A stretch of DNA of 64,000 nt from CBDCFV01 sp965203835 (GCA_965203835.1 OZ241919.1:744001-808000), one strand, 5' to 3'. Positions 26,001-34,384 are shown, numbered from the stretch's first letter. The notes: generated from the letters alone by a model not told the origin. Numbers and translations: made by a program.

Positions 26001-26102
26001 CGTTGCGCCGCCGCTCTCTGAGCGGGCCGACACTCCGGCGGGGAGGCCCGCCAGCAGGGCCAGGGCCAGAAGGAGGAGGACCGCTTTCAGGAGTCTTGCC
26101 AT
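23094..26102 (-). CDS. Large secreted protein: Ig-like, dockerin-like, HExxH and seven RCC1 repeats (1002 aa)
   Basis: Signal peptide at residues 1-26. An Ig-like region (~40-130) is followed by a dockerin-type segment, DFDGDRGISKDEAIAAVVDYI and a second helix (~138-175), and a beta-rich domain (~190-290). A metallopeptidase-like domain has HELFH at 425-429 and a nearby glutamate in GTVEGLSAADE. From ~730 to the end there are seven RCC1-type repeats of the form SSGxxHxCxLRxDGxxxCWG, each with two cysteines. The protein looks like an exported enzyme or adhesin with a C-terminal seven-bladed propeller. Peptidase activity is inferred only from HExxH. No neighbour explains its substrate. Confidence 0.85.
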   Translation of the reverse strand: MARLLKAVLLLLALALLAGLPAGVSARSESGGATGITVRQTVPSVSVALSAQVQLRLNAPVSVTSTFSEPVAGFALDDVAVVNGVAGNLAGSGAVYTFDVTPTVLGEVTVDIAAGAAEDAQGNPSTAAARLSLGLPYDFDGDRGISKDEAIAAVVDYIAGRITKAQAIEVILRYFASPTEPASVRLALEAEAQLAGYRSDGTADVAVTVSLRNVGRRPLQGVQGIGVTCRRGDVVVTECPVTITVELADGFGPGSAEFTVRAPMGSVPMAVELRADGGPSTAIEVAVPERILGVGRHIWECYGDRPGHMNRCGGWHLDEASVRKWQPGKPIRVWAEGRQDYLDALEVILGQMAELLNHTFETAESEEQADLVVYVGTPSHPGTCSGGGGCGRGFAGPGSDQNTIVGGEVWVSDRGDAVPRWIIGHELFHALIPQGHYPSPYQWLGTVEGLSAADEAILRLHAHPLVKPGMTTGQVEELIVFDDQLLDASPGDVNTLVWRARETLIEKGTASFTSRGVCLTDAQSCRSHALEEFGWTGHLIGALGLPGNHYQQLGLQDGRLGAYVAGKEFWLESAGEWRSVDWNGFLHATGWRPNYTSLLTVLENILLLAHDGHVTASETSDGKIALETRQGQELRLISGYRMGLSLNMDKETFQVSDYTVTICGPGDSSGCFFEIMAIDGEYGTELTIPETIRQSTPSPVEWEGPEGTTTLSSGLHHTCALRADGSPTCWGSDYYGQATPPEGERFVSIGSGETSTCGLRSDGSAVCWGAGLGDDNHYGSRDGLWTSPTDASREYGYNAKPVTIMRFTTLSVGRLKTCALRPDGSAYCWGRPDDSSPSGEVFTSISSGDGHVCGLREDGSAACWGDDHDGQAAAPEDERFVSISSGALHTCALRASGKPVCWGNNHDGAASPPPGERLASISSGGEHVCGLRDDGTAVCWGRNAEGQSAAPEGERFVSISSGGYHTCAVREDGGAVCWGSNSEGQSSPPQGERFAAGPVDGT

Positions 26103-26295
26103 TTAACCTCCCGGGGCGTTGGAGGATGGCGCTTTGGCAGGCCCGTTCAGAACAGGGAGAAGGCCACTGAAATGGCTCCGGCGGCGTGAGTAGTTTGCTT
26201 GGCCGAATCATAGTAGCGGCAGAGCCGGCGCGCAACCGGTACGCCGGTGTCCTCAGGGCCTTTTCATTCTCTCCCCCGCCTCCGCGAGGGCAGGC

Positions 26296-26347
26296 GTCAT
26301 TCCCGCGCAGGAACGTCACCCCCGCGAAGGCGGGGGCGGGAATCCAT
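26296..26347. repeat. Composite REP element (two nested hairpins)
   Basis: GTCATTCCCGCG, a short spacer with GAACGTCA, then CCCCCGCG-aagg-CGGGGG and GCGGGAATCCA. The same composite, in opposite orientation and with two to three changes, occurs at 47645-47699. Confidence 0.75.
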
Positions 26348-26387
26348 GTGGCCTCGCCACGAGAACATTGCCATAGGCTGGAAGTAT

Positions 26388-26417
26388 GTGGATTCCCGCT
26401 TTCGCGGGAAAGACGGG
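26388..26417. repeat. REP-type palindrome
   Basis: GTGGATTCCCGC-ttt-CGCGGGAAAGACGGG, the same family as those at 4629, 10112, 26296 and 47645. Confidence 0.8.
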
Positions 26418-26605
26418 ACCTGTGCAGCCCAACCCGGAAAATGAAAAGGCCCTGCCCACTGACAGTTTCCCGTTGACACGCCGTATTGCCGCCCGATAGC
26501 GTTGAACAACCGGCAAGCGGGCCAGGGCGCCGGCCCGCTCCAACCCAACCGGAGGAGGCCAACAAACTGCACATCTCCCTCTCCTTGCTGGGGAGGGGAC
26601 ACACG

Positions 26606-26629
26606 TAGGGGCAACCCTTGTGATTGCCC
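26606..26629. repeat. Dispersed palindrome, family 2
   Basis: GTAGGGGCAACCCTTGTGATTGCCC, one substitution from the copy at 14906-14932. Confidence 0.7.
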
Positions 26630-26925
26630 GGACCAGAGGAAAAGGCACAAGAGCAACAGGTGGCATACCACTGTCGCGCCCGGCGGACTATTAGCATCCG
26701 CCCATGGCGTGACCATAAGGTACCCGTCATCCGGTTTCACGCCGGATTGACGAAGATGCCCCGCCGCGCCGGCAGGAGCGCGGGCGTCCCGCCCGCATTA
26801 CGTAGTGGTCACCCCCGTACAGGGAGGGAGCCAGCGACGCTCAGGGGCATGAAAATCTATTGCCTATAAGCGGCGTCCCGCCCGACTCTTGCGTGCCCAT
26901 GGGCGCGCTGCCGTCGTTACCAACC

Positions 26926-27007
26926 CGCCTGCTCTCGGGCAGGCGAAGAGTTTCTCGTCAGAGAAATTGTTTCCTTGCGCCAACGCGCCTCCGGCTGTCC
27001 CGGAGGC
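26926..27007. repeat. Three consecutive hairpins
   Basis: CGCCTGC/GCAGGCG (26926-26945), AGTTTCTC/GAGAAATT (26949-26968, one G-T pair) and GCCTCCGG/CCGGAGGC (26987-27007) follow each other within 82 bp. They could be a small structured RNA, part of a MITE, or chance palindromes. Confidence 0.45.
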
Positions 27008-27252
27008 AACCTTCCCCGGCGCCCCTCGAGGACCGGCGGAGAATCGCTGCGCCACTGGGCGTCTAGGTTAGGTGGCGTCGACCGGTTCTAAGGCTTTCAA
27101 AGCCGACGCGGGCACACCGTGGGCGAGGGCGAAAGCGCAAGATGAGGAGTCCTCGAGGCCATCGAAGCGGTTGTGGCCTCGGCGTTAGTCCACCTGTTGC
27201 TCGCTGCCCGCCCCGACCTGGCCCCCGCCGCCAAGAGATCGGCCCAACGCCC

Positions 27253-27281
27253 TTGTATTGCCCTCGTTACGGCTATATATT
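27253..27281 (+). promoter_or_regulatory. Probable sigma-70-type promoter of the Asp-box gene
   Basis: TTGTAT and TATATT separated by 17 bp, about 38 bp before the start codon, which itself has GGAGGG upstream. Confidence 0.55.
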
Positions 27282-27318
27282 GAGCGTATAACCCATCTGA
27301 AACGCGGAGGGTACAACT

Positions 27319-28305
27319 ATGAGCAACGTCAAGACAGTCCTGGTAGGCACCGTGGGCCAAGGAATCATGCGCAGCGGCGACGGCGGCGAGTCCTGGGGAA
27401 GGGTAGGCATAACCTCGGGGTTGCACTCCGACGCCTTGGTCAGGGACTTGGCCAACCATCCCGACCGGCCCGGAATCGTGTTCGCCGGCACCGACAAGGG
27501 CCTCTACCGGAGCGAGGACGCCGGTCAGATGTGGCAATTGGTCGATACCCCGATGAGCGGCTCGTCCGTTTGGGCGGTAACCATAGACAACGCCGACTCC
27601 AACCTGATGTTCGCCGGCACCGGCACCCCCGATCCCTGCGGCGTCTTCCGCTCCACCGACGGCGGCAAGACTTGGGAGCAAAGACCTGTGGACATAGCCG
27701 AGGAGTGCCCCAACGTCGGCGTGCCCAGGGTAACCGGAATCGCCATCGACCCCACCAACCACCGCGACATCTGGGTCGGGTTGGAAGTGGACGGGCTGCG
27801 CCATAGCTCCGACGCCGGCGACACCTGGGAGTCCATCAACGGCGCCATCCCCAACCCCGACGTCCACAACGTGGCCGTGGCCGGAGGGCCGCCCAAGACC
27901 GTGGTGGTGGTGGTCAACAACGACGTCTACACCAGTAACGACAACGGGGCCAACTGGGACCGGTTGGGCATCCGCGAGGTGTTCCCCATGACCTACCCCA
28001 GGGGAATCATGGTCCAGCCCGAAAGCCCCAACGTCATTTTCGTGACCATCGGCGACACCACTCCGGGCCGCACCGGCACCATCATGCGGACCAGGGACAC
28101 CGGCAAGACGTGGGAGAACCTGTCCCTGCCCGTCGAACCCAACACCGCCATGTGGACGGTCAACATCCAGACCACCGACCCCAAGGTCGTTTTCGCCGGA
28201 AGCCGCTACGGCTACCTGTACCGCAGCGACGACGGAGGCGACTCGTGGAACAAGGTTTGGCGGGAGTTCAGCGAAATCTCCAGCGTCATGTGGCTGCCGG
28301 AGTAG
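27319..28305 (+). CDS. Asp-box (BNR) beta-propeller protein (328 aa)
   Basis: Seven Asp-box motifs of the form S-x-D-x-G-x-x-W are visible (RSGDGGESW, RSEDAGQMW, RSTDGGKTW, HSSDAGDTW, TSNDNGANW, RTRDTGKTW, RSDDGGDSW), spaced about 45 residues apart, consistent with a seven-bladed propeller like YCF48/HCF136 or sortilin-type proteins. There is no signal peptide, and no sialidase catalytic residues can be assigned. ATG at 27319 follows GGAGGG. It stands alone between a repeat-rich gap and a strong terminator, so it forms a single-gene transcript. Function unknown. Confidence 0.85.
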   Translation: MSNVKTVLVGTVGQGIMRSGDGGESWGRVGITSGLHSDALVRDLANHPDRPGIVFAGTDKGLYRSEDAGQMWQLVDTPMSGSSVWAVTIDNADSNLMFAGTGTPDPCGVFRSTDGGKTWEQRPVDIAEECPNVGVPRVTGIAIDPTNHRDIWVGLEVDGLRHSSDAGDTWESINGAIPNPDVHNVAVAGGPPKTVVVVVNNDVYTSNDNGANWDRLGIREVFPMTYPRGIMVQPESPNVIFVTIGDTTPGRTGTIMRTRDTGKTWENLSLPVEPNTAMWTVNIQTTDPKVVFAGSRYGYLYRSDDGGDSWNKVWREFSEISSVMWLPE

Positions 28306-28331
28306 AGTCCCTCCCAATGCACCGTAACTTT

Positions 28332-28368
28332 GACCCAGCGGCGCCACTGCAACCGCTGGGTCTTTTTT
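28332..28368 (+). terminator. Strong rho-independent terminator
   Basis: Perfect 10-bp stem GACCCAGCGG/CCGCTGGGTC with an 11-nt loop and a run of six T, 26 bp after the Asp-box gene stop. Confidence 0.92.
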
Positions 28369-28372
28369 GCGG

Positions 28373-29359
28373 CTACGCGAAGGCCGGCAGCACCTCTTCC
28401 ACGCACCGGCGGAACTGCCCCTGCTGGTCCCAGGACGGGAACCGCAGCAGGATGTCGGTAGCGCCCGCGTCCACGTACGTCTGTAGCTGTTCGATGCACT
28501 GCTCCGGGCTGCCCAATGCCACCCAATTCTCCACCGCCTCCCGGCTGTAGTTTATTGAGTAGTACTGGTCCAGGTATTTCTTTGACTCCTGGAAGGCCGC
28601 CTCCCTGTCCTCGTTGATGTTGATGTTGTAGTAAAGGCAGCAGGGCAGGTCTTCGAAGCTGCGGTCGTAATCGCCAGCGTACTCCATCACCCGCTTTCTT
28701 AGTTCCTTGAACTCCGGCGCGGGATTGGCGGTGGTCATCCACCCGTCGCCCATCCTAGCGACCCGCCGCAGCGACCGTTCGATTATGTGGGGCTTGCCCA
28801 CCGTCAGGCGCGGGTTGCTGGTGACCCAGATGGGCGGCGGCTCCTGCACCGGCTTGGGCTCGATGAAGGCGTTCTCCATCTTGTAGAACTGCCCTTCGTA
28901 GCTCACCCGGTCTTCCGTCCACAGCTTCCGCAGCAGGACTATGTTTTCCTCCATGCGCTGTGCCCGGTTGGAAGCCTTGATCCTCATGTTCCGGTACTCG
29001 GTGCGGTGTTCCTGCTGGTCGATGCTGCCGCCCATGCAGGCCGCCAATACCATGCGCCCGTTGGAGATAACGTCCAGGCTGGCCCACTGGTAGGCCAGGA
29101 CAATCGGATCGCGGGACGGGAAGCTGGCCATGCAGGCCACGCCGATCTGCACGTTCCTGGTGCGCCCGGCAATGGCCGCCATCGTCGTTATGGACTCCAT
29201 CCGGGGCTTGGCCATTATGGAGTCGCCGACCCATACGTGCTCGAAAGCGCCGGAGGCATCGGTGTTCTCCGCCATTTGCAGAATATCCTCCGCTTGGGTC
29301 AATCCAAGCAATATACCCCGGTTGGACAAGGTAAGACCGAACTTCACCTTCGATGCCAT
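28373..29359 (-). CDS. LLM class flavin-dependent oxidoreductase (328 aa)
   Basis: Bacterial luciferase-like TIM-barrel enzyme using FMNH2 or reduced F420. N-terminus VKFGLTLSNRGILLG, the conserved RTRNVQIGVACMASFPSRDPIVLAYQWASLD block and the later PPIWVTSNPRL strand are typical. Substrate and cofactor cannot be read from the sequence. ATG at 29359 follows GGGAGG. It converges on the Asp-box gene. Two other LLM genes are at 31339 and 32356, but sequence similarity among the three is low, so they are distinct subfamilies rather than a tandem duplication. Confidence 0.92.
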   Translation of the reverse strand: MASKVKFGLTLSNRGILLGLTQAEDILQMAENTDASGAFEHVWVGDSIMAKPRMESITTMAAIAGRTRNVQIGVACMASFPSRDPIVLAYQWASLDVISNGRMVLAACMGGSIDQQEHRTEYRNMRIKASNRAQRMEENIVLLRKLWTEDRVSYEGQFYKMENAFIEPKPVQEPPPIWVTSNPRLTVGKPHIIERSLRRVARMGDGWMTTANPAPEFKELRKRVMEYAGDYDRSFEDLPCCLYYNININEDREAAFQESKKYLDQYYSINYSREAVENWVALGSPEQCIEQLQTYVDAGATDILLRFPSWDQQGQFRRCVEEVLPAFA

Positions 29360-29479
29360 TGTTTGCCTCCCTTAGTTTTCAGTCACTGTGTGGAGTCTGC
29401 GAACCGGCTACCCGACCTGCTAACTACGCAGCATAAATGGGTATGCACACACCTGCGTTCGGTCGTCGTTCGGGTATGG

Positions 29480-29839
29480 CTAAAGTGCACAAGGGCCGAA
29501 CGGCCGGTCGTATTCAATAGTCTGGTCGATGGGGTTGACCTTGAACCCGAGGATTTCCAAGGCCGTGACCCCCAAAAGCGGCATGGGGACATCCAATGAT
29601 CCCACCAGTATTCCGCCTTCCCGGTCTTGCAACCGCAGATAAGCTACCCCCAAGGGGACTCGCATATGGGTGTTATTGGCCGGAACGATGTCGGTGCTTA
29701 TTAGAAAATCCAAGCCCAATTGGTCAGCCAAGCCGGGGCCGACAAAAGTATAAAGGGAGCCGGTATCCACCATGAACTCCACTTCGACCAGTTCCTCCGG
29801 CTCCAGACCGAGTTCCCCAACGACTTTGACTATTCCCAT
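29480..29839 (-). CDS. Retropepsin-like aspartic protease family protein (119 aa)
   Basis: Single-domain clan AA protein with VEFMVDTGSLYTFVG (catalytic D-T-G) near residue 22 and a second hydrophobic-G motif LLGVTALEILGFKV near the C-terminus. Expected to be active only as a homodimer. ATG at 29839 is 8 bp after the stop of the amidohydrolase on the same strand, and no strong Shine-Dalgarno is seen, so it may rely on translational coupling. It resembles the protein at 5973-6344 in length and motif layout. Role unknown. Confidence 0.8.
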   Translation of the reverse strand: MGIVKVVGELGLEPEELVEVEFMVDTGSLYTFVGPGLADQLGLDFLISTDIVPANNTHMRVPLGVAYLRLQDREGGILVGSLDVPMPLLGVTALEILGFKVNPIDQTIEYDRPFGPCAL

Positions 29840-29847
29840 ACAGCCAT

Positions 29848-31227
29848 TTATACGACGGGCCACCGGGGCGGGAAGTTCACTCCCGTCCTTTCCATCATGT
29901 TCTGGCCTATTCGCTGCACTCTTTGGATAAGCTCCCATTCATCGACGAACAGGGGATTGTGGTCCTCCACGACCACCCTGCCGTCCACTATGACGGTATG
30001 AACGCTCCTGCCGTCGGCGTTGTAGACCAGGTTGTTCACCGGATTGAAGATGGTCCTCCACTCCGGCCGCTTGGTGTCGAACAGCGCCAGGTCGGCCTTC
30101 TTACCCGCCTCGATGGAGCCTACGTCGTCACCCAGCCCCAGGGCCCTGGCCCCTTGAAGGGTCGCCATTTCCAGCGCCGTCTCCGCCGGAATCATCCCAA
30201 CATCCCGCCGTCCGTCCTTGTACAGCACCGCAATCAGGTACATGGAACGCATTGTCTCTATCAGGTTGGAGTTGTTGCCGGCATCGGTGCCCAGCCCGAC
30301 GGTGATCCCCCTCTGGAGCATCTCCGGCAGCAACCCGGTGCTCGTCATGCCCGACCCGCCCTTGATGGCGGCGGTGGGGCAAACCACCGCGTTGGTACCG
30401 GTGCGGGCCATGCAGTCCACTTCCGCTTCATCCAATCCAAGCACATGCGACAGCAGCGTGTTGGGCCCCAGGAAGCCAATCTCTTCCAGGAACTCGGTGG
30501 GGCGTTTCCCGTGCTCGCTGATGCTTGCCGCCACGAATTGGGCGTTGTTGGTGGAATGCAGCGTCACCCCGGTGTTGTTCCGGTCAGCAATTTCCTTGGC
30601 CGCCGCCAACAACTCCCGGCTGGAGAACGCGGCGGAGAACGGCATAGCCCAAGCCCGCACCCTGCCGTCAAGACTGTGGTCGTAGTCCTGAACGGCCCTC
30701 TCCATTATGGATACTGCGTCCGCAGTTGTGGACACCGGGATATTCAGGGGATTGGGCCGGTCAGCCACCTGCTGCCCGACGATGATGCGGCAACCCGCCT
30801 CTTCGTAGGCTCGCATACAAGCGTCCAGGTGCTTGGTGCTGCCCGGGTCCAGAAAAGAGGTCGTCCCGTACTTCAATAGCTCCGTAATCCCCAGCAGGGA
30901 GGTGTAATACTCCTCTTCCGCTGTCATGGCCCCTTGGAGCTTGAACACGTTGGGCAGGTAAGCCGCGCCCAGGTCGTCGGGGAAAATCCCCCGCGTAGCG
31001 TGGGCGTAGCTGATGTGCATGTGCCCGTTGCAGAATCCGGGGGTCACGACCATTTCACTGGCGTCGATCACCCGTTCAGCAGCGACAGAAGCCATCTCCG
31101 ATGCTTTACCCACCTGCACGATTCGCTGGCCGTCGATGATGATGGAACCGTCCTCGATGATGCGGCGTTCCGGATCCAAGGTCATCAGGAATTTGGCGCC
31201 CTGTATTTTCAAAGAAGGAAGTTTCAT
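29848..31227 (-). CDS. TRZ/ATZ-type amidohydrolase (459 aa)
   Basis: Metal-dependent hydrolase of the guanine deaminase/chlorohydrolase group. Metal ligands are in GFCNGHMH near residue 65, LHSTNNAQ, the HVLGLDEAEV block and VGLGTDAGNNSN near residue 312. The C-terminal beta-sandwich ADLALFDTKRPEW...VIVDGRVVVEDH is complete. Typical reactions are hydrolytic deamination or dechlorination of heterocyclic rings. ATG at 31227 opens the conserved N-terminal sandwich; a GGAGG is not obvious. It is divergent from the LLM gene at 31339 and overlaps no other gene. Confidence 0.92.
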   Translation of the reverse strand: MKLPSLKIQGAKFLMTLDPERRIIEDGSIIIDGQRIVQVGKASEMASVAAERVIDASEMVVTPGFCNGHMHISYAHATRGIFPDDLGAAYLPNVFKLQGAMTAEEEYYTSLLGITELLKYGTTSFLDPGSTKHLDACMRAYEEAGCRIIVGQQVADRPNPLNIPVSTTADAVSIMERAVQDYDHSLDGRVRAWAMPFSAAFSSRELLAAAKEIADRNNTGVTLHSTNNAQFVAASISEHGKRPTEFLEEIGFLGPNTLLSHVLGLDEAEVDCMARTGTNAVVCPTAAIKGGSGMTSTGLLPEMLQRGITVGLGTDAGNNSNLIETMRSMYLIAVLYKDGRRDVGMIPAETALEMATLQGARALGLGDDVGSIEAGKKADLALFDTKRPEWRTIFNPVNNLVYNADGRSVHTVIVDGRVVVEDHNPLFVDEWELIQRVQRIGQNMMERTGVNFPPRWPVV

Positions 31228-31338
31228 AGGCCCTATAATACCCTTGCAGCCGCCCATCGCCAACTGTTGCAAGCGCCGTGTTGCCCTCTGGCCCTGCCGT
31301 GAGTATCATGCTTGACACCTTCATCTGGTTCAGGAGGA

Positions 31339-32295
31339 ATGGTGGCAACAGAGCAAGTTACCTTCGGATGCAACCTGACCGTCGAAGACTATTGGGACGT
31401 TGCGGAATTCGCGCGGAGGGCCGAGTCCCTGGGGTTTGACCGGATCACCACCGGAGAGCATCTAATGGACGGGAACCCGCCGCGGCCTACGGTTCTCGGC
31501 CTGCCCGCGATGGCCGCCGCTGCCGGCGCCACCCGCTCCCTGCGCATCATGACGGGCATCGTCATCGTCCCCCTCTACCATCCGGTGATGCTGGCGAAGC
31601 TGGCGGCCACGGTGGATGTTGTATCCGGCGGCAGGCTGGACTTCGGCATTGGCATCAGCGGCCAGAGAGGCACCAAGGTGGAGTTCGACGCCGTGGGAAT
31701 TTCCGTGCGCACCCGCGGGCGCCGCACCGACGAGATGCTCGAAGTAATGAAGCGGTTGTGGACCGAGGAGCACGTCAGCCACGACGGGAGATTCTTCAAG
31801 TTCGAGGACGTTACCCTGCTGCCGCAACCGGCCCAGAAACCGCATCCGCCTATCTGGGTGTCCGGTCGCAGCGACGCCGCAATGCGCCGGGCGGCTTTGC
31901 AGGGCGACGGTTGGTACCCCTACCTGTTTACTGTCCGTCGGCTCCGCCGCAGCAACGAGGCCATACGCGAAATCGCCGCCGAGGCGGGGCGGGACCTGAC
32001 CGGCTTCCACTGGGGACTGAACCAGCCAACGTCAATAATGGAGGATCCGGAGCGGGCGTTCGCCCTAGCAGTGGAGAACGTCGGCCAACGTTATGTCACC
32101 CCGGAACGCAGCGCCGAGGACATCGCCCGAGCCTTGTGCATTTCAGGAACACCGGAGGACTGTGTGCAAGCCGTCCAGGAGCGAATCGACGCCGGCGTAA
32201 GGGAAATCAACTTCAGCTTCCTGGCCCCGGAAGCGGACCAGTTCTACCAGCAGATGGAGTTGTTCTCCAGCAGGGTTATGCCCCACTTCCGGTAG
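31339..32295 (+). CDS. LLM class flavin-dependent oxidoreductase (318 aa)
   Basis: Luciferase-like oxidoreductase. N-terminus VTFGCNLTVEDYWDVAEFARRAESLGFDRITTGEHLMDG is typical of F420-type LLM enzymes (TIGR03619-like). GRLDFGIGISG and PPIWVSGRSDAAMRRAA are the conserved phosphate and barrel motifs. ATG at 31339 follows CAGGAGGA at very short spacing; GTG three bases on is an alternative. The next LLM gene begins 60 bp after its stop and is likely cotranscribed. Substrate unknown. Confidence 0.92.
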   Translation: MVATEQVTFGCNLTVEDYWDVAEFARRAESLGFDRITTGEHLMDGNPPRPTVLGLPAMAAAAGATRSLRIMTGIVIVPLYHPVMLAKLAATVDVVSGGRLDFGIGISGQRGTKVEFDAVGISVRTRGRRTDEMLEVMKRLWTEEHVSHDGRFFKFEDVTLLPQPAQKPHPPIWVSGRSDAAMRRAALQGDGWYPYLFTVRRLRRSNEAIREIAAEAGRDLTGFHWGLNQPTSIMEDPERAFALAVENVGQRYVTPERSAEDIARALCISGTPEDCVQAVQERIDAGVREINFSFLAPEADQFYQQMELFSSRVMPHFR

Positions 32296-32355
32296 ACCAT
32301 CTTGGTCGGGGTACCAAGCCAACATTGACTTACCCGGTAAGGGTTGGAGGTAATC

Positions 32356-33402
32356 ATGGAATTTGGTCTGTTTCTCGAATTTCCCAAGAGAGAGGGCGCA
32401 ACCCAGCAACAGGCCTTCGAGGAATGCTTCAGCTTGGCCGACGAAGCCGAGGCCCAGAGCAACGTCGACTCGGTATGGTTGGCGGAGTACCACTTCAACC
32501 CTGATCGCGTCCTGTCGTCCCCCGTCACCATCGCCACTGCCATCGCCGCCCGCACTGAACGTATCAGGATCGGATTGGCGGTGCTATGCCTGCCGTTGGG
32601 GCACCCTGTCCGAATCGCAGAAGAGGTCGCCACCCTGGACCACATCAGCAAGGGCCGCTTGGAATTCGGCGTTGGCCGCGGAACCTTCCCCAACGTACAC
32701 GAAGGCTATAATGTCCCGTTTCACGACAGCCGCGGCCGATTCGAGGAGTTTCTTGACGTCATCGTGAAGTCCTGGACCAACCAGACCTTCTCTTACGACG
32801 GCCAGTATGTCGTCTGCCATGACCTCGACGTGGAACCAAAGCCTTTCCAGAATCCCCATCCGCCCATCCATGTAGGCATCACTTCCGAGGACAGCTTCCC
32901 GATAACCGGCCAACTGGGATACCCAATCCTTATAAACCCGTCCCGGGTTTTCACTCTGAGCGAGTTGATCCCTTACATTGCTCAATACCGGGCGGCGTGG
33001 AAGGAAGCGGGGCACGATGGAGAAGGAAAAGTTGGGCTTCGGGTGCCCATCTACGTTGCTGAGACCGCAAAACAGGCTTACGAAGAGCCGCAGGACAGCG
33101 CAATGTTCTCCGTCCGGCGTTTGGGTGAGCGGGTAGGCAGCTACGCCACCTACGGGGGCACCACCGGAGACTGGCAGGCCCAATCCGACCGGATTATGGG
33201 AATGAGCTACGACGACTGGCTGAGGGACAAGGTGGTCTACGGGACTGCCGAGAGCGTGACGGACCGCCTGCGCGAACTGACTGACGACCTTGGCCTTGAC
33301 CAAGTCATGTTCGAAGTGAACTACGGCAACCAGATTCCCTTGGAACTCCAGCGCAAGTCATTGCGGATGTTCACCGAGAAAGTAATCCCTCATTTCAAAT
33401 AG
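32356..33402 (+). CDS. LLM class flavin-dependent oxidoreductase, luciferase alpha-like (348 aa)
   Basis: Luciferase-like monooxygenase. MEFGLFLEFP, VWLAEYHFNPDRVLSSP, HPVRIAEEVATLDHISKGRLEFGVGRG and PPIHVGITSEDSF are closest to the FMN-dependent alkane/alkanal monooxygenase-type LLM enzymes. ATG at 32356 follows GGAGG with 6-nt spacing. It forms a two-gene unit with the LLM gene upstream. A flavin reductase partner is not present nearby. Convergent with fmt. Confidence 0.92.
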   Translation: MEFGLFLEFPKREGATQQQAFEECFSLADEAEAQSNVDSVWLAEYHFNPDRVLSSPVTIATAIAARTERIRIGLAVLCLPLGHPVRIAEEVATLDHISKGRLEFGVGRGTFPNVHEGYNVPFHDSRGRFEEFLDVIVKSWTNQTFSYDGQYVVCHDLDVEPKPFQNPHPPIHVGITSEDSFPITGQLGYPILINPSRVFTLSELIPYIAQYRAAWKEAGHDGEGKVGLRVPIYVAETAKQAYEEPQDSAMFSVRRLGERVGSYATYGGTTGDWQAQSDRIMGMSYDDWLRDKVVYGTAESVTDRLRELTDDLGLDQVMFEVNYGNQIPLELQRKSLRMFTEKVIPHFK

Positions 33403-33439
33403 GGTGTTTTACGCGGACCGAGTGGAGGGGTAAGAGTCG

Positions 33440-34384
33440 TCAGAGCTGGGAGCCCACAAAGTCGCGGTAGCCACGCAAGAACTCTTCGCCGGAGGAAGGT
33501 CTACGCCCCTCCAATTGCAGCGTCTTCAACGCCAACACGCCGTCTGTGGTCATTACCCCCAACGCTCCATGCTCAGCCGGTAAGCTCACCACCTGACCCG
33601 GAGCGCTCCTTCCGGGAGCAACCACCGCCGGGAGCGCCTCCACTTCGAGCAACTTCAAGACCTTGCCCTGCCAGTCGGTGAATAACCCCGGCCAAGGGGT
33701 ATACGCCCGTTGCCGACGTCGCAGCGCCGCCGCCGGGAGATTCCAGTCGGCCAAGCCGTCGCTCCGCTCCAACTTCCGGGTGACAGTAGCGGCTGAATCG
33801 TCCTGAGGCTCAGCTGTCAACCGTCCCTCCGTCCACGGACCGAGGGACTCCAGCAACAACTCGCTGCCATGCTTGAACAACGATGCGGTCAGCGTATCGG
33901 CGGTATCGTCCGGCAACACCGGATGCTTCCGTTTGGCTATGATGGGGCCGGTGTCCATGCCCTCGTCCAACAGCATCAAGGTAACGCCTGTCTCCTCCAG
34001 TCCGTCGACGATTGCCGATGCCACCGGCGATGGTCCCCGGTAACTTGGCAACAGGGACGGGTGCAGGTTCAAGCATCCATGCGGAGCAGTCTCCAACACC
34101 GCGGTCGGCAACAGCTTGCCGTAGGCCGCTACCACTATAACGTCCGGTCGCAGGCCTGCCAGTTCGGCCTGCGCTTGCTCGGACCGGAACGAAACGGGTT
34201 GATAGACCTGTAACCCGATCTCCAAAGCACGGACCTTGACTGGCGGCATCCGGTCCGCACGGCCCCTTCCTCCTGGCCGGTCGGGCGGCGTGTAAACCCC
34301 CACTAATTCAACCGTGGAATCTTTGGTTAAATCATTCAGCGCCGGCACAACGAAGTCGGGAGTCCCCATGAAGACCAGTCGCAT
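33440..34384 (-). CDS. fmt: Methionyl-tRNA formyltransferase
   Basis: Formylates initiator Met-tRNA using 10-formyl-tetrahydrofolate. MRLVFMGTPDFVVPAL at the N-terminus, the catalytic region LNLHPSLLPSYRGPSPVASAI (N-H...D) and the C-terminal tRNA-binding OB domain are all present; 314 aa is the usual length. ATG at 34384 follows AGGAGAG. def is not adjacent. The promoter side is the unusual structured region at 34385-35001, which is transcribed in the opposite direction. Confidence 0.96.
   Translation of the reverse strand: MRLVFMGTPDFVVPALNDLTKDSTVELVGVYTPPDRPGGRGRADRMPPVKVRALEIGLQVYQPVSFRSEQAQAELAGLRPDVIVVAAYGKLLPTAVLETAPHGCLNLHPSLLPSYRGPSPVASAIVDGLEETGVTLMLLDEGMDTGPIIAKRKHPVLPDDTADTLTASLFKHGSELLLESLGPWTEGRLTAEPQDDSAATVTRKLERSDGLADWNLPAAALRRRQRAYTPWPGLFTDWQGKVLKLLEVEALPAVVAPGRSAPGQVVSLPAEHGALGVMTTDGVLALKTLQLEGRRPSSGEEFLRGYRDFVGSQL

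Larger units (their letters stand above)
26103..27318. other. 1.2 kb repeat-rich intergenic region
   Basis: No convincing gene lies here. It collects several dispersed palindromes (listed separately), a GCGGGC-gtccc-GCCCGC hairpin at 26780-26796 with a related GGCGTCCCGCC at about 26871, and three close hairpins at 26926-27007. The right end carries the promoter of the Asp-box gene. The pattern looks like a landing site for small non-coding repeats. Confidence 0.6.

Noticed and set aside
27097..28347. 416-codon open frame on the - strand
   Set aside because: Antisense to the Asp-box propeller; repeats of that gene explain its length.
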